A stretch of 64,000 nt of DNA from Rhizobium johnstonii 3841 (GTDB lineage: Bacteria > Pseudomonadota > Alphaproteobacteria > Rhizobiales > Rhizobiaceae), in the NCBI RefSeq assembly GCF_000009265.1, contig NC_008379.1, positions 288,783 through 352,782 of the forward strand, read 5' to 3'. Position numbers and translations under genes: made by a program. Positions within the stretch are counted from its first letter, which is position 1; each line of letters begins with the position of its first letter. Shown piece by piece: positions 53,543 to 62,917 of this stretch. The notes under the pieces were generated by a model, which searched no databases, was not told the origin of the DNA, and saw only the letters and a list, made by a program, of their open reading frames with translations.

Positions 53543-56395
53543 TCAGCTCACTTCAGCCAAGAGCTGCTCGGCTTTTCTAACGTCCGCCGTCTCCATTCCT
53601 TCAACAAAGTGATCGACAACAGGTTGAAGCACTTCCCGAGCGGCGCCATGGTTTCCACTTTTGCTCATCATGCTTGCAAAGTCAGTCGCCGCCCTCAGTT
53701 CCCAGCCGCGTGCACCCTGAAGACGGCTCATGTCGATTGAGCGTTGGAAGCATGCCTGCGCTTCGTCGCGTAGTTCTGGTACGGCTAGAAGAACGTTTCC
53801 CTTCACCCGGAGAAGCTCCGGCATGTAGAGGTCATCGCCGTTGGTGTCTATATTTCGAATGGTGCGCTCCATCAGTTCCCTGGCTTCGGTCACCCGGCCG
53901 ACTGCATGCAGTCCTCGACTGAGCGAGATATTGAACTCAGTCGTCAGCACTTCGTAACCGATCGATTGAATTGTCGCCAAACCGGCTCGCAACTCGAGGA
54001 TCCCCGCTATTGCTGCGCCTCGAAGAATGGCGAGTTCACCGCGGCGAGCCCGCCCCGCGGCGATGAACGGTCCCAGCGAATTGGTCTCGGCCTGATACAC
54101 GAGCGCTTCGACGTGTTCCTGAGCGTTCTCCCAATCGCCGTTCCAAATAAAAACGGAGACGGCCCACCCCAAGGCGACTACCAAAGCGGCGGCCCGGTCG
54201 GTCCGCACCGCGCTCTCGATAACCTTATGGGCGCATTCCGCTGCCTGATCGGGAAACCCACGCAGCCATAGGTTTCTCGCCATCGTCACTTCACTGGGGA
54301 AATGCAGTTCATGAGACAGATAGATCGTTGTACGACCTGCTCGCGACCAGTCGACCAGGCTTGCCTCAAGCTCGACATGTGCGGCCGCCAAGTCGCCAGC
54401 CAGGTGGAGCGATCGTCCTAGGATTGATCGCGCTTGTGCCGAGGCAGCGAAATCCCGGATCGTGTCGGCTACAGTCTTGCAGCGGCGCGCGTATACGTAG
54501 GCCGTCCTGAAGTCGCCGCTTCGGAAGTAGTAGGTCCGTAACATGCTCAGGAGTCCGACCTGATTGACGACGTCGTCCATCTTCTCGGCGATCTCCAGCC
54601 CCCGGCTCAAGGCGATCAGCGCAGCGTCGATCTTTCCGTGGAGATGCGTTGCCGCAATGCCGAACACTGCTTGGAGGTGCATCTCATCAACGCCTCCCCG
54701 CGTGCTGTCGTCGAGTGCCAGGATGGCACGTTGCGACCAGCGAAAGGCTTCGGGCATCAATGACATCGCAAGCAAGGCGGGGCCGGCCGCAGCCGCGAGC
54801 CTCACGCCGACTTCGATTTCGCCTTTGTCGCCGAAACACCACTCAAGAGCCGCGCGAACGTTATTCAGTGCGGCGAAATAGGACGCGCGTTCGGAACCTG
54901 TCTTCCTAGTTGCCCAGTCTCCGGCACTCTGGCCAAGCCAGCGCCCGAAATAGACGGCGTGTCGAACCGCGAGATCCGCATGTTCGTCAATCTCGAGCGG
55001 GATCGCCAAGGCATAGGCTCGCGTCGTGTCGAGGAGCCGGTAGCGCAGCATCGCCCCGATGGGACGAGCCGCGACCATCGACTTTGCGACAAGGCTGTCG
55101 ATCGCTCCGAACACGTCGGAACGCGCTAGGCCATCGCCCGCCACGACTTCCACCGCGGCGTCGAGGGTGAAATGGCCCGTGAATACCGCAAGTCGTCGAA
55201 GCACGGTGCGCTCAAGGGGAGCGAGGAGGTCATAGCTCCAGTCGAGGGTGGCCTGAAGCGTCCTGTGCCGCGGCTGCGCGGTGCGGGCACCCGTCCATTG
55301 GAGCGCCAGGTGCTGATCGATGAGTTCGGCCGTCTGCCGAAGACCAAAGGCTTCAACTCGCCTAGCGGTCAGTTCTATCGCCAGGGCGACCCCACCGAGC
55401 TTGCGGCAAATGTCCGCAACGATGGGCGCCTCCATCTCGTCGATATCGAGATGGGCGTCGTTGGCCACCGCGCGCTCGATGAACAACCGGGTGGCGGGAA
55501 ATTGCCGGACCGTCTCCGCCGAGGCCATACGATCATCAGGCGGGCAGGCAAGAGGTTCGAGACGGTAGACTCTTTCACATTCAACCTGGAGGGCTTCGCG
55601 ACTGGTCGCGAGGATGCGAACATGAGGCGCTGCCGTGATGAGGGAAGAGGAAAGCCGCGCCACCGCCTCGACGAGGTGTTCGCACGTATCGAGGACTATG
55701 AGCGCACGTTTGTCGCGCAGGAATGCGATCAGGCTGGCCTCCGCATCGCCCGCACCGACCTGTAATCCCAACATGGATGCGATCGCCGTCGTCACAAGGC
55801 GGGCATCGCTCAGCATTCCCAGGTCGACGAACAGGACGGCGCCCGCGAACTCATTGTTCAGGCCCTGTGCTACAGCGATGGCGACCGTCGTCTTTCCCAT
55901 TCCGCCTGCACCGACGATCGTGACCAGACATGATGCTTCGAGCTGTGCAGAGATTTGAACTACGTCCTCATCCCTTCCGATGACCCGGTTCACAGGGCTC
56001 GGAAGGTTTGCATGCGGGAAATCGACCGGGGCGGGCACAATCGGAAGGCGCGGGTGCGCGGCTCGTGTAATGGCTGCGACGAAACAATATCCGCGCCCCG
56101 ACAGGGTCTTGATGAACCGAGCACCGTCCTTGCCGTCGCCGAGTGCCTTGCGAAGGCTGGTCATATGGAACCTGAGGCTTCCCTCCTCGACTACGACATG
56201 GGGCCAAACGCGGGCGATAAGGTCCTGCTTGCTCATGACCTCGTTAGGACAGGACGTGAGGGCGATTAAAATGTCATAGGCTCGTCCTCCCAGTTCGACG
56301 ACGGCCCCCTCCCTGGTCAGAAGACGCTCGTTCGCTCTCAACTGGAATGGACCGAACGATATCTCGTCGGTGGCCGGACCGCCCCCTGCTGTCAT
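53543..56395 (-). CDS. Winged-helix/NB-ARC/TPR signal-transduction ATPase regulator
   Basis: 950 residues. An OmpR-type winged helix at about 10-107 (ISFGPFQLRANERLLTREGA; EGSLRFHMTSLRKALG). A STAND/NB-ARC ATPase from about 138 with Walker A VGAGGMGKTT (161-170), Walker B-like ALIVLDTCEH and ILATSREAL. From about 480 onward helical TPR-like repeats (FGIAATHLHGKIDAALIALS; RARRGELAILRGAAIAGILE). Divergent from the epoxide hydrolase cassette with 193 bp between, so probably its activator, sensing a small molecule through the repeats. Confidence 0.9.
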   Translation of the reverse strand: MTAGGGPATDEISFGPFQLRANERLLTREGAVVELGGRAYDILIALTSCPNEVMSKQDLIARVWPHVVVEEGSLRFHMTSLRKALGDGKDGARFIKTLSGRGYCFVAAITRAAHPRLPIVPAPVDFPHANLPSPVNRVIGRDEDVVQISAQLEASCLVTIVGAGGMGKTTVAIAVAQGLNNEFAGAVLFVDLGMLSDARLVTTAIASMLGLQVGAGDAEASLIAFLRDKRALIVLDTCEHLVEAVARLSSSLITAAPHVRILATSREALQVECERVYRLEPLACPPDDRMASAETVRQFPATRLFIERAVANDAHLDIDEMEAPIVADICRKLGGVALAIELTARRVEAFGLRQTAELIDQHLALQWTGARTAQPRHRTLQATLDWSYDLLAPLERTVLRRLAVFTGHFTLDAAVEVVAGDGLARSDVFGAIDSLVAKSMVAARPIGAMLRYRLLDTTRAYALAIPLEIDEHADLAVRHAVYFGRWLGQSAGDWATRKTGSERASYFAALNNVRAALEWCFGDKGEIEVGVRLAAAAGPALLAMSLMPEAFRWSQRAILALDDSTRGGVDEMHLQAVFGIAATHLHGKIDAALIALSRGLEIAEKMDDVVNQVGLLSMLRTYYFRSGDFRTAYVYARRCKTVADTIRDFAASAQARSILGRSLHLAGDLAAAHVELEASLVDWSRAGRTTIYLSHELHFPSEVTMARNLWLRGFPDQAAECAHKVIESAVRTDRAAALVVALGWAVSVFIWNGDWENAQEHVEALVYQAETNSLGPFIAAGRARRGELAILRGAAIAGILELRAGLATIQSIGYEVLTTEFNISLSRGLHAVGRVTEARELMERTIRNIDTNGDDLYMPELLRVKGNVLLAVPELRDEAQACFQRSIDMSRLQGARGWELRAATDFASMMSKSGNHGAAREVLQPVVDHFVEGMETADVRKAEQLLAEVS

Positions 56396-56588
56396 GGCGC
56401 TGACCTTTCATGGTCCTCCTCATGATAGCTGAGACAGTCGACCATCGCCACGCATCAGTGCGTGCGAGCACTTCGGCGGCCGCTAACAAAATCTAACAAT
56501 GCATAACGGGCGGTCTCCGGCGCGCGGGAGTAGTTATCTGCCAGCACAGAGGCGCAGCCGCTCACCCGCAACTCCCGAGGAGAAAATC

Positions 56589-57896
56589 ATGTCTAAGGTG
56601 ACATCGGACACAGTCGACAGAAATCGGCGCACGCTCTTGGGCGCGGCCGCAAGCGGCATCACCGTCGCAAGCGCGGCAAGTCTGTTCCCGGTGGGGCCCG
56701 CTGTGGCCGCTTCCGGCGGAGATGCCATCCGTCCGTTTAAGGTCAACATTCCGGAGGCCGACGTCATCGACCTCCGTCGCAGGCTGGCCCACGCTCGGCT
56801 TCCGGAGCAGGAGACCGTTTCCGATAAGACGCAGGGCGTCCAGCTCAAGACCGTCAAGCAGCTCCTGCGCTACTGGGAGAAGGACTACGACTGGCGCAAG
56901 ATCGAAGCGCGCATCAATTCGGTGCCGAATTTTGTCACCGAGATCGACGGTCTCGACATCCATTTTATGCATATACGCTCCAAGCACGAAGACGCTCTGC
57001 CTCTCATCGTGACGCATGGATGGCCAGGTTCGATCATCGAACAGATGAAGATCATCGGGCCCCTCACCGATCCGACCGCACATGGCGGCACTGCCGCGGA
57101 CGCCTTCCACCTCGTGATACCTTCGATGCCGGGCTACGGCTTCTCGGGCAAGCCGACGGAAACGGGCTGGGGTCCCGAGCGGATCGCCAACGCATGGATC
57201 GTGCTCATGCGGCGCCTTGGTTACAACCGTTATGCGGCTCAGGGCGGCGACTGGGGCGCCGTCGTCACCGAGATGATCGGCGTACAGGCGCCAAAGGAGT
57301 TGGTCGGCATCCACGTCAATATGCCCGGTGCCATACCGGCAGAAATCGATCAGGCTTCGTTCTCCGGCGCTCCGGCCCCATCAGGTCTCTCCGACGAAGA
57401 GAGAAGTTCGTATGACCAGCTCGTCTTCTTCTACAGGCATGTATATTACGCGCTCTGGATGGGCACGAGGCCGCAGACGGCGGCAGCGTTCGCGGATTCC
57501 CCGATCGGACTTGCGACCTTCATGATCGACCACGACGCCCGCAGTCTGGAGCTGATCGCTAGGTCGTTCGACGGAATGCCTGAAGGCCTGACCCCCGACG
57601 ACGTGCTCGACAATGTGACGCTGTTTTGGTTCACCAATACCGGCGTCTCGGCGGCTCGTCTCTACTGGGAAAACAAGCTGGCCTTCTTCAGCCCCAAGGG
57701 GGTGAATGTTCCCGTTGCCGTCAGCGTTTTCCCCGACGAGCTATACCAGACTCCGCGGAGCTGGGCGGAGAAGGCCTATCCCAATCTTATCCACTACAAC
57801 AAGCTCGCCAAGGGCGGGCACTTCGCCGCCTGGGAACAGCCGATGCTCTTCACCGAAGAACTGCGTGTTGGCCTGAAGACGCTCCGCACGAGTTAG
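56589..57896 (+). CDS. Epoxide hydrolase, Tat-exported, EHN domain
   Basis: 435 residues from ATG 56589 (GAGGAG 6 nt upstream). Twin-Arg signal RNRRTLLGAAASGITVASAA (Arg13-Arg14), cleaved near VAA-SG. EHN domain about 50-160 (FKVNIPEADVIDLRRRLAHA), then an alpha/beta hydrolase: oxyanion HGWPGS, nucleophile Asp in GGDWGAVV, and catalytic His in KGGHFAAWEQP. Opens epoxides to diols, here in the periplasm. First of a VOC and OsmC cassette. Confidence 0.92.
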   Translation: MSKVTSDTVDRNRRTLLGAAASGITVASAASLFPVGPAVAASGGDAIRPFKVNIPEADVIDLRRRLAHARLPEQETVSDKTQGVQLKTVKQLLRYWEKDYDWRKIEARINSVPNFVTEIDGLDIHFMHIRSKHEDALPLIVTHGWPGSIIEQMKIIGPLTDPTAHGGTAADAFHLVIPSMPGYGFSGKPTETGWGPERIANAWIVLMRRLGYNRYAAQGGDWGAVVTEMIGVQAPKELVGIHVNMPGAIPAEIDQASFSGAPAPSGLSDEERSSYDQLVFFYRHVYYALWMGTRPQTAAAFADSPIGLATFMIDHDARSLELIARSFDGMPEGLTPDDVLDNVTLFWFTNTGVSAARLYWENKLAFFSPKGVNVPVAVSVFPDELYQTPRSWAEKAYPNLIHYNKLAKGGHFAAWEQPMLFTEELRVGLKTLRTS

Positions 57897-57989
57897 GGTG
57901 TTCGAAACCGGCTGAGCTGCCACCGATCAATGCCGTGACGCCTGGCGCAAGCGCCGACGTCACGTGCAGACCCCATAAGGAAACGGAAA

Positions 57990-58664
57990 ATGAGCGACAA
58001 CCATGCAGCAGCAACCAGTACAAGAATGGACATGAAGCTGGAGATCGTCGTGTTGCCGGTTTCCGACGTCGATCGAGCGAAGACGTTCTACGCAAAGCTC
58101 GGTTGGCGGCTCGATGCCGATTACGCATCCGACGTCGGCGATTTCCGGGTGCTGCAATTCACTCCACCTGGCTCTGGTTGCTCGGTGATATTCGGAAGGA
58201 ACGTGACGTCGGCCGCACCCGGCTCCGCTCAAGGGCTGTACCTGATCGTCTCCGACGTCGTCGCGGCCCGCGAGAAGCTGCTGGCAGAGGGATTGGAGAT
58301 CAGTGAGGTCTTTCATGATGCTGCCGGTGTCTATGTCGGTGAGGACGAGCACTACCTCTTTGGAAGCCTCAGGGCTGCAGGCCGCGATCCAGATGGTCGC
58401 AGCTATCGTTCATTCGCCTCGTTCAAGGATCCCGATGGCAATCACTGGCTGTTCCAGGAGATCACAACGCGTCAGCCAGGGCGGATTGAAGCCGCGGCCA
58501 CAACCTTCAACTCGGCGGCCGAGCTCGCAGCCACGCTTCGCCGTGCAGGCGCGGCACACGGTGTGCACGAAAAGGCCACCGGAGGCGAATACGACGTCAA
58601 CTGGCCGGACTGGTATGCCGAATATATCGTGCAGGAGCAGGCCGGAGGCGCGCTTCCATCGTAA
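57990..58664 (+). CDS. VOC-family (glyoxalase-like) protein
   Basis: 224 residues. The VOC domain spans about 16-155 (LEIVVLPVSDVDRAKTFYAK; GLYLIVSDVVAAREKLLAEG; FKDPDGNHWLFQEIT). The C-terminal 60 residues (AATTFNSAAELAATLRRAGA; NWPDWYAEYIVQEQ) are an added helical part found in a subset of these proteins. Lies 93 bp after the epoxide hydrolase and 8 bp before the OsmC-like gene. Probably handles an electrophile or peroxide product; reaction unproven. Confidence 0.88.
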   Translation: MSDNHAAATSTRMDMKLEIVVLPVSDVDRAKTFYAKLGWRLDADYASDVGDFRVLQFTPPGSGCSVIFGRNVTSAAPGSAQGLYLIVSDVVAAREKLLAEGLEISEVFHDAAGVYVGEDEHYLFGSLRAAGRDPDGRSYRSFASFKDPDGNHWLFQEITTRQPGRIEAAATTFNSAAELAATLRRAGAAHGVHEKATGGEYDVNWPDWYAEYIVQEQAGGALPS

Positions 58665-58672
58665 CTTCACGA

Positions 58673-59170
58673 ATGGTGAAATGTGAGGTCAGCCTCACGC
58701 GGCGCATCGCTCCACGATGGGTTGATGACGCTGACCGACTGGAAATACCGGTGAGCAACACTCAAAGGGTGATCTACACTGCGATCACTGACACGATCGG
58801 CGGTCGCGAAAGCGGTGTCGCGCGAAGCTCGGATGGAGTCCTCGACATAAGGTTTTCCGCGCCTGGCTCGCCTCGAATAGGTACGAACCCTGAGCAGCTT
58901 CTTTCAGCCGGGTGGTCGGCGTCCTTCGCGAGCGCGATCGCGCTTGCCGCCTTCAATAGGAACATAGCTTTTGCAGGCGAAGTCAGCATCCACGCCGAAG
59001 TCGAAATAGAAATTGACCCGGTCAGCTACACCCTCTCCGTTCGGCTGCACGTCAGGTTGCCGGGCATCGAGAGGGCCCTTGCACAACTTTTGACGGCGGA
59101 GGCACGGCGACTTTGCCCGTTCTCAAGCACGATTGGTCGCGGTCTGGCTGTGGCGGTCGATTTGGACTGA
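58673..59170 (+). CDS. Ohr/OsmC-family protein lacking the first catalytic cysteine
   Basis: 165 residues from ATG 58673, or 139 from GTG 58751, which matches the usual Ohr start better. Ohr hallmarks: VIYTAITDTIGGRESGVARS and GTNPEQLLSAGWSASF. In active Ohr the last motif ends A-C-F with the peroxidatic Cys; here Ser84 (codon TCC) replaces it, while the resolving Cys148 (LCPFSST) remains. Organic hydroperoxide reduction would be lost unless another residue substitutes. Last gene of the cassette. Confidence 0.85.
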   Translation: MVKCEVSLTRRIAPRWVDDADRLEIPVSNTQRVIYTAITDTIGGRESGVARSSDGVLDIRFSAPGSPRIGTNPEQLLSAGWSASFASAIALAAFNRNIAFAGEVSIHAEVEIEIDPVSYTLSVRLHVRLPGIERALAQLLTAEARRLCPFSSTIGRGLAVAVDLD

Positions 59171-59434
59171 TGCGGGTCGCACCCGTTGCGGATTCGGAAT
59201 GCCGTGACCTATAGTGGACGACGACTGAGAACGGCAGGATACCGAGCCTGACCATTCGACCTCGCTGGGATTGGATCAGTGACATGTCGTGATCCTTCCA
59301 GCACGCCTGGAGGGACTGGAAGCGCTCGACGATCTGCATGATGCCGTTAGACAATCGTCCTTTCCTGTTCAGCAATGACGCGTCTTTCGTCCGCGCTCGC
59401 CCTCTTGCACGGAAGAACATATACGGCAACGGCA

Positions 59435-59500
59435 TCACCCAATGCCATAGCCACCGTCAACCGGCAGGGTCACACCCGTGATGAACGCTGAGCGATCGGA
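59435..59500 (-). pseudogene. 3' scrap of a short-chain dehydrogenase gene
   Basis: SDRSAFITGVTLPVDGGYGI with a final Gly and stop is the standard C-terminal end of SDR enzymes. Likeness stops abruptly at about 59500, where an ABC ATPase fragment begins in another frame. The adjoining 59171-59434 holds no gene I can name. Confidence 0.65.
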
Positions 59501-59598
59501 TCGAGCCGTGAGTTTGGTTCGCCAGCAAGAAGTAGATCTGGCTCGAACAGCAAGACGCGGGCCATAGCCAACCGCTGGGCTTGACCCCTGAAATCCCT
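59499..59598 (-). pseudogene. Internal scrap of an oligopeptide-type ABC ATPase gene
   Basis: RGQAQRLAMARVLLFEPDLL followed by LAGEPNSRLDPI corresponds to the signature-to-Walker B part of DppD/DppF-like ATPases (the usual D-E-P is now G-E-P). No Walker A and no C-terminus. It abuts the SDR scrap, so two genes were joined by a deletion or rearrangement. Confidence 0.6.
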
Positions 59599-59632
59599 GA
59601 CGAGTAGCAATGAAGCAATTGCTGGCCAACCG

Positions 59633-59800
59633 TTAGCCGATCCAGAATCCAAGCACGGCAAAATCAAGAACAAATAGCAAGGCAAAGGTGGCAAAACCCG
59701 AGTCAATCGATATTGCCACATCGCTTGAGAGCATGCCGACGTCGGAAGCCAGCCGCGTACTTGGGGCAAAATCCATGGCGGCGTTTTGGTGAGCGGTCAT
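59633..59800 (-). CDS. Possible small membrane protein (hypothetical)
   Basis: From ATG 59800 it encodes 55 residues ending in a hydrophobic stretch, FATFALLFVLDFAVLGFWIG, after a polar start (MTAHQNAAMDFAPSTRLASD). Alternative starts are ATG 59812 and 59776. It lies next to gene scraps and the IS66 element, has no recognised family, and may be chance. Confidence 0.3.
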   Translation of the reverse strand: MTAHQNAAMDFAPSTRLASDVGMLSSDVAISIDSGFATFALLFVLDFAVLGFWIG

Positions 59801-59885
59801 AGAAGTGTGCATAACCGCGCGCTTTGAGAAGTGATTGCTAGTCTGGGGATTCTCAAGCCGGGGCAAATCATGATTCGATTCTGCC

Positions 59886-61556
59886 ATGAAGAAACGGCTC
59901 CCCTCCCCCGAGCATGCCGACACGCTTTCACTGAATGCGTTGCGCGGATTGGTGACGGGTCTTCTGGAACGGTCGCAGCAGGCAGAAGCCCGGCTTGCGA
60001 AGCTTGAGGCCGACAACATCCAGCTGCGGGAGGAAAACGCCGCCCTTCGGCTGGAGAATACCCGCCTGAAACTCGAGAACCAGCTGTTGCGCGACGAGAT
60101 CGCCCGGCTGAAAAATCTGCCGCCGCGCCCGCCGTTTCGCGCCTCCGGCATGGAGAGGGCAACGGAGGCCTCTCCAGCAAACCATGTGGCCGGCAGGAAA
60201 AAGCCGCGGGGTCCGAAGCTGGATGTGGATCGGGTCAGCCGGCAGGAGATCCTGCGCATCGATGCTCCGTCCGGCTCGCGCTTCAAGGGATATAGAAGCG
60301 TCTACGTCCGAGACCTGGTGCTCAAGGCGGAACTCGTGCACTACCGCCGTGAATGCTGGGTGACACCGGATGGAAAGACGGTTCTCGCTCCCTTGCCGGC
60401 CGGGATCATAGGTGGCTATGGCGCCAACCTCCGGCGGCTTTGCCTGATGCTGCACGCACAAGGACAGGTGACGACGCAGCGGTTGACGACATTGCTGAAC
60501 GATGTCGGGATCGCCATCTCCAAGCGTCAGATAGTGCGGCTTCTCACCAGGCAGCTGGAGGGCTTCGTCGCCGAGGATGCCGCACTGCTGCATGCCGGTC
60601 TCGTGGCGTCGCCTTATGTGACGGTTGACGACACCGGCGCGCGGCATTCCCATAATAACTATTACACCACACAGATCGGCGGTGCGGATTTTACCGTCTT
60701 TCGCACCACGAAATCGAAGTCACGCCTGAACTTTCTGTCCCTGCTGCGCGGCGGCTATCAGGATTATGTGCTGGGTGACGCCGCATTCGATTATCTGAAA
60801 GAACGTCGCGGCAATCCGCCCGTAGTCCATGGGCTTCGGACGTTTGAGCCGCAACACTTCTGCAACCAGGTACCGTTCATGGCGCATCTGGCTGACAAAG
60901 GTGTCGATATTCTCAACCGCCAGGAGATCGGCACCCTTGCCGAAGCAGGGCTTTGGGGCTCCATCCGCCATCACGGCCTGATGGCAAATACGGTGATCGT
61001 GTCCGACGATGCCGGACAGTTCCGTGTCGGCAATCATGCACTGTGTTGGGTCCATACTGAGCGCCTTCTGCAAAAGCTGATGCCGACCACTGCAAAGGAG
61101 GAGCGGCTGGTCACGATGGTCCGAGATCTCGTCTGGCGTTTCTATAAAGCGCTGAAAGCCTACCAGCAGTGCCCTTCCCCCCAGTCCGCTCCCGCATTCC
61201 GACGACGGTTCGATAGGATCTTCACACTACGTACGGGTTATGAAGCACTCGACACGCTTCTCGAGCGACTGCATCGCAGGAAGAACGAGCTGCTAAAGGT
61301 GCTCGAGTATCCCGGCATCCCGCTCCACACCAATGCCTCCGAAAATGCCTTACGGACGTTTGTCACGAAGCGGAAGATCTCCGGTGGCACAATGAGCCAG
61401 GATGGCCGTGTTGCGCGCGATGTCATGCTCGGCCTGATGAAGACCTGCCAAAAGCTCGGCCTTTCCTTCTACCATTATCTCGGTGACCGGCTTGGGATCG
61501 GCAGTGAAGATCACCCCATCCCGTCTCTCCCGGCCACCATCCTTGCCCGGGCTTAA
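59886..61556 (+). mobile_element. tnpC: IS66-family transposase (single-gene type)
   Basis: 556 residues. N-terminal coiled coil/leucine zipper at about 30-78 (LRLENTRLKLENQLLRDEIA), then the IS66 catalytic domain: YVTVDDTGARHSHNNYYTTQ with the first Asp, VIVSDDAGQFRVGNHALCWV, and the late HTNASENALRTFVTKRKISG with the Glu. The accessory IS66 genes tnpA/tnpB are not adjacent, as in the ISBst12-like subgroup. I could not define terminal inverted repeats, so element ends are unknown. Confidence 0.9.
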
Positions 61557-61839
61557 ACGCTGGAGCCACCAACGGTCATCAGCGCTCGACGCTTCTGCCT
61601 GCCAAACCGGCAGCGCCATCGAATCTGCCCCACTTACCCCAGCCGCAGTTGCTCCTATGGCAGTCCGAAAAAACATAACGCATTGAAATTATGGTAAATG
61701 CCACGTTAACTAGAAGCGATATGGCTAATTACTTCTGTCACCATGGGGCAAGTATCGGCAGTAAGCCATCTCTACGCTCAGTCTGTGCCCTTTTGCGAGC
61801 AATGTTATCGCTCAGACCTGACCCGCGGAACGCAAACCG

Positions 61840-62059
61840 ATGTCCAAACCCCAGCTCTCGGTGCGCACCGTCAAGGAACTGGCCCATTAGCCCGAACGGC
61901 GCACCAATATGCCGGTTAACAAGCTCGTTGAGCAAGCGCTTGAGTTTTACGACGTCCAACCGCGCCGGCGGAAGAACCGCCATCCGATCGACACGATCTG
62001 GCATCTCGCGGCTGGATTGGCCTCAGACGATCTCTACGACGAACACGGCCTTCCAATGA
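61840..62059 (+). pseudogene. Antitoxin-like (VapB-type) gene interrupted by a stop
   Basis: MSKPQLSVRTVKELAH is followed by TAG at 61888, then in the same frame PERRTNMPVNKLVEQALEFY and later SDDLYDEHGLPM, a layout I associate with small VapB-like antitoxins. No toxin gene follows. The frame runs on to 62289 without further likeness. The 283 bp between the IS66 gene and this relic contain nothing recognised. Confidence 0.4.
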
Positions 62060-62557
62060 GATTGCGCTCGACATGTCCGTCGGACGTCGCAACTTACAAG
62101 GAGCTCGGCCGCCAAGGGATAGGCGAGACTACGCCAGAGGCAGTCGCCTCCTTTCTCGCCGATCTCGAATCTTGTGCACCTATTCTAAGGGGCCTCCCCT
62201 CCCCTCCCTGCCCGGCGGCGGAGCCGCTGCAAGAGGACCGGCCTCGTCCGCACACAGGCTTGGCTATGGGTACCTCACAGAGGCCCTAATCGCGACATTT
62301 GACACGTTGTACAAGTCACGCCCAGGCGCGGAGCTACGTCAACCACGCGGAAAGAAAGAATGGGCGTGCGGTGCGAACGATTATCTGATGTGGCAGGCCG
62401 GCTGAATCACAGCACTCGGCTTCGGCGCTCCCGAAAACTCGCCACTGCGGTGGAGCGGCGAGATCTTGGCGCCCACATCGATGTTGCGCATACCTTATAC
62501 TGCACACGGAAAAGGCCGGAACCGCGCGGCCTGCCCACGATCGCAAAGCAATCAGGC
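62060..62557. other. Non-coding or decayed stretch
   Basis: About 500 bp between the antitoxin-like relic and cspA. ORFs are present in several frames but with no ribosome sites and no family likeness. The plus-strand tail RGLPTIAKQSGLGLEVVRRH (about 62527-62586) faintly recalls an HTH antidote segment, not enough to call. Confidence 0.5.
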
Positions 62558-62764
62558 CTAGGCTTGGAGGTTGTCCGCCGACATCTTGCCTGACATGCGA
62601 TCCTTCACCAGTTCGTAGGCAATCTTCTGGCCATCGTTGAGGCCAAGGCGGCCAGCCCGCTCTACCGCGGAAATGTGGACGAACACATCGATGCTGCCGT
62701 CGTCCGGCTGGATGAAGCCGGAGCCCTTCGTTGCGTCGAACCACTTTACCGTACCGGTCGCCAT
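62558..62764 (-). CDS. cspA: CspA-family cold-shock protein
   Basis: 68 residues from ATG 62764 (AGGGAAGA upstream). RNA-binding motifs RNP1 (KGSGFIQPDD) and RNP2 (VFVHIS) are present; TVKWFDATKGSGFI is the family start. Usual rhizobial length. It is an intact gene between two decayed regions. A single-stranded nucleic acid chaperone. Confidence 0.93.
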   Translation of the reverse strand: MATGTVKWFDATKGSGFIQPDDGSIDVFVHISAVERAGRLGLNDGQKIAYELVKDRMSGKMSADNLQA

Positions 62765-62917
62765 TGCGTCTTCCCTTTGATCCGACCTTCGGGTCCAAGC
62801 AACGCTCCCATTTGCGCCTGTGCTGATAGACGCTTCTGACCACGACGAAAAGCCATCCCAACATCTCCCTGCCCCCGCCGACCCCACGCGGTGGTGGCGC
62901 GACTTCGGACGTGCTGC

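Noticed and set aside
59804..59885. Candidate left end of the IS66 element
   Set aside because: CATAACC near 59810 and CATAACGC near 61673 are in direct, not inverted, orientation, so they do not qualify as terminal repeats.
62527..62586. RGLPTIAKQSGLGLEVVRRH resembling an HTH antidote segment
   Set aside because: About 20 residues without a supporting context or start are too few to claim a gene.
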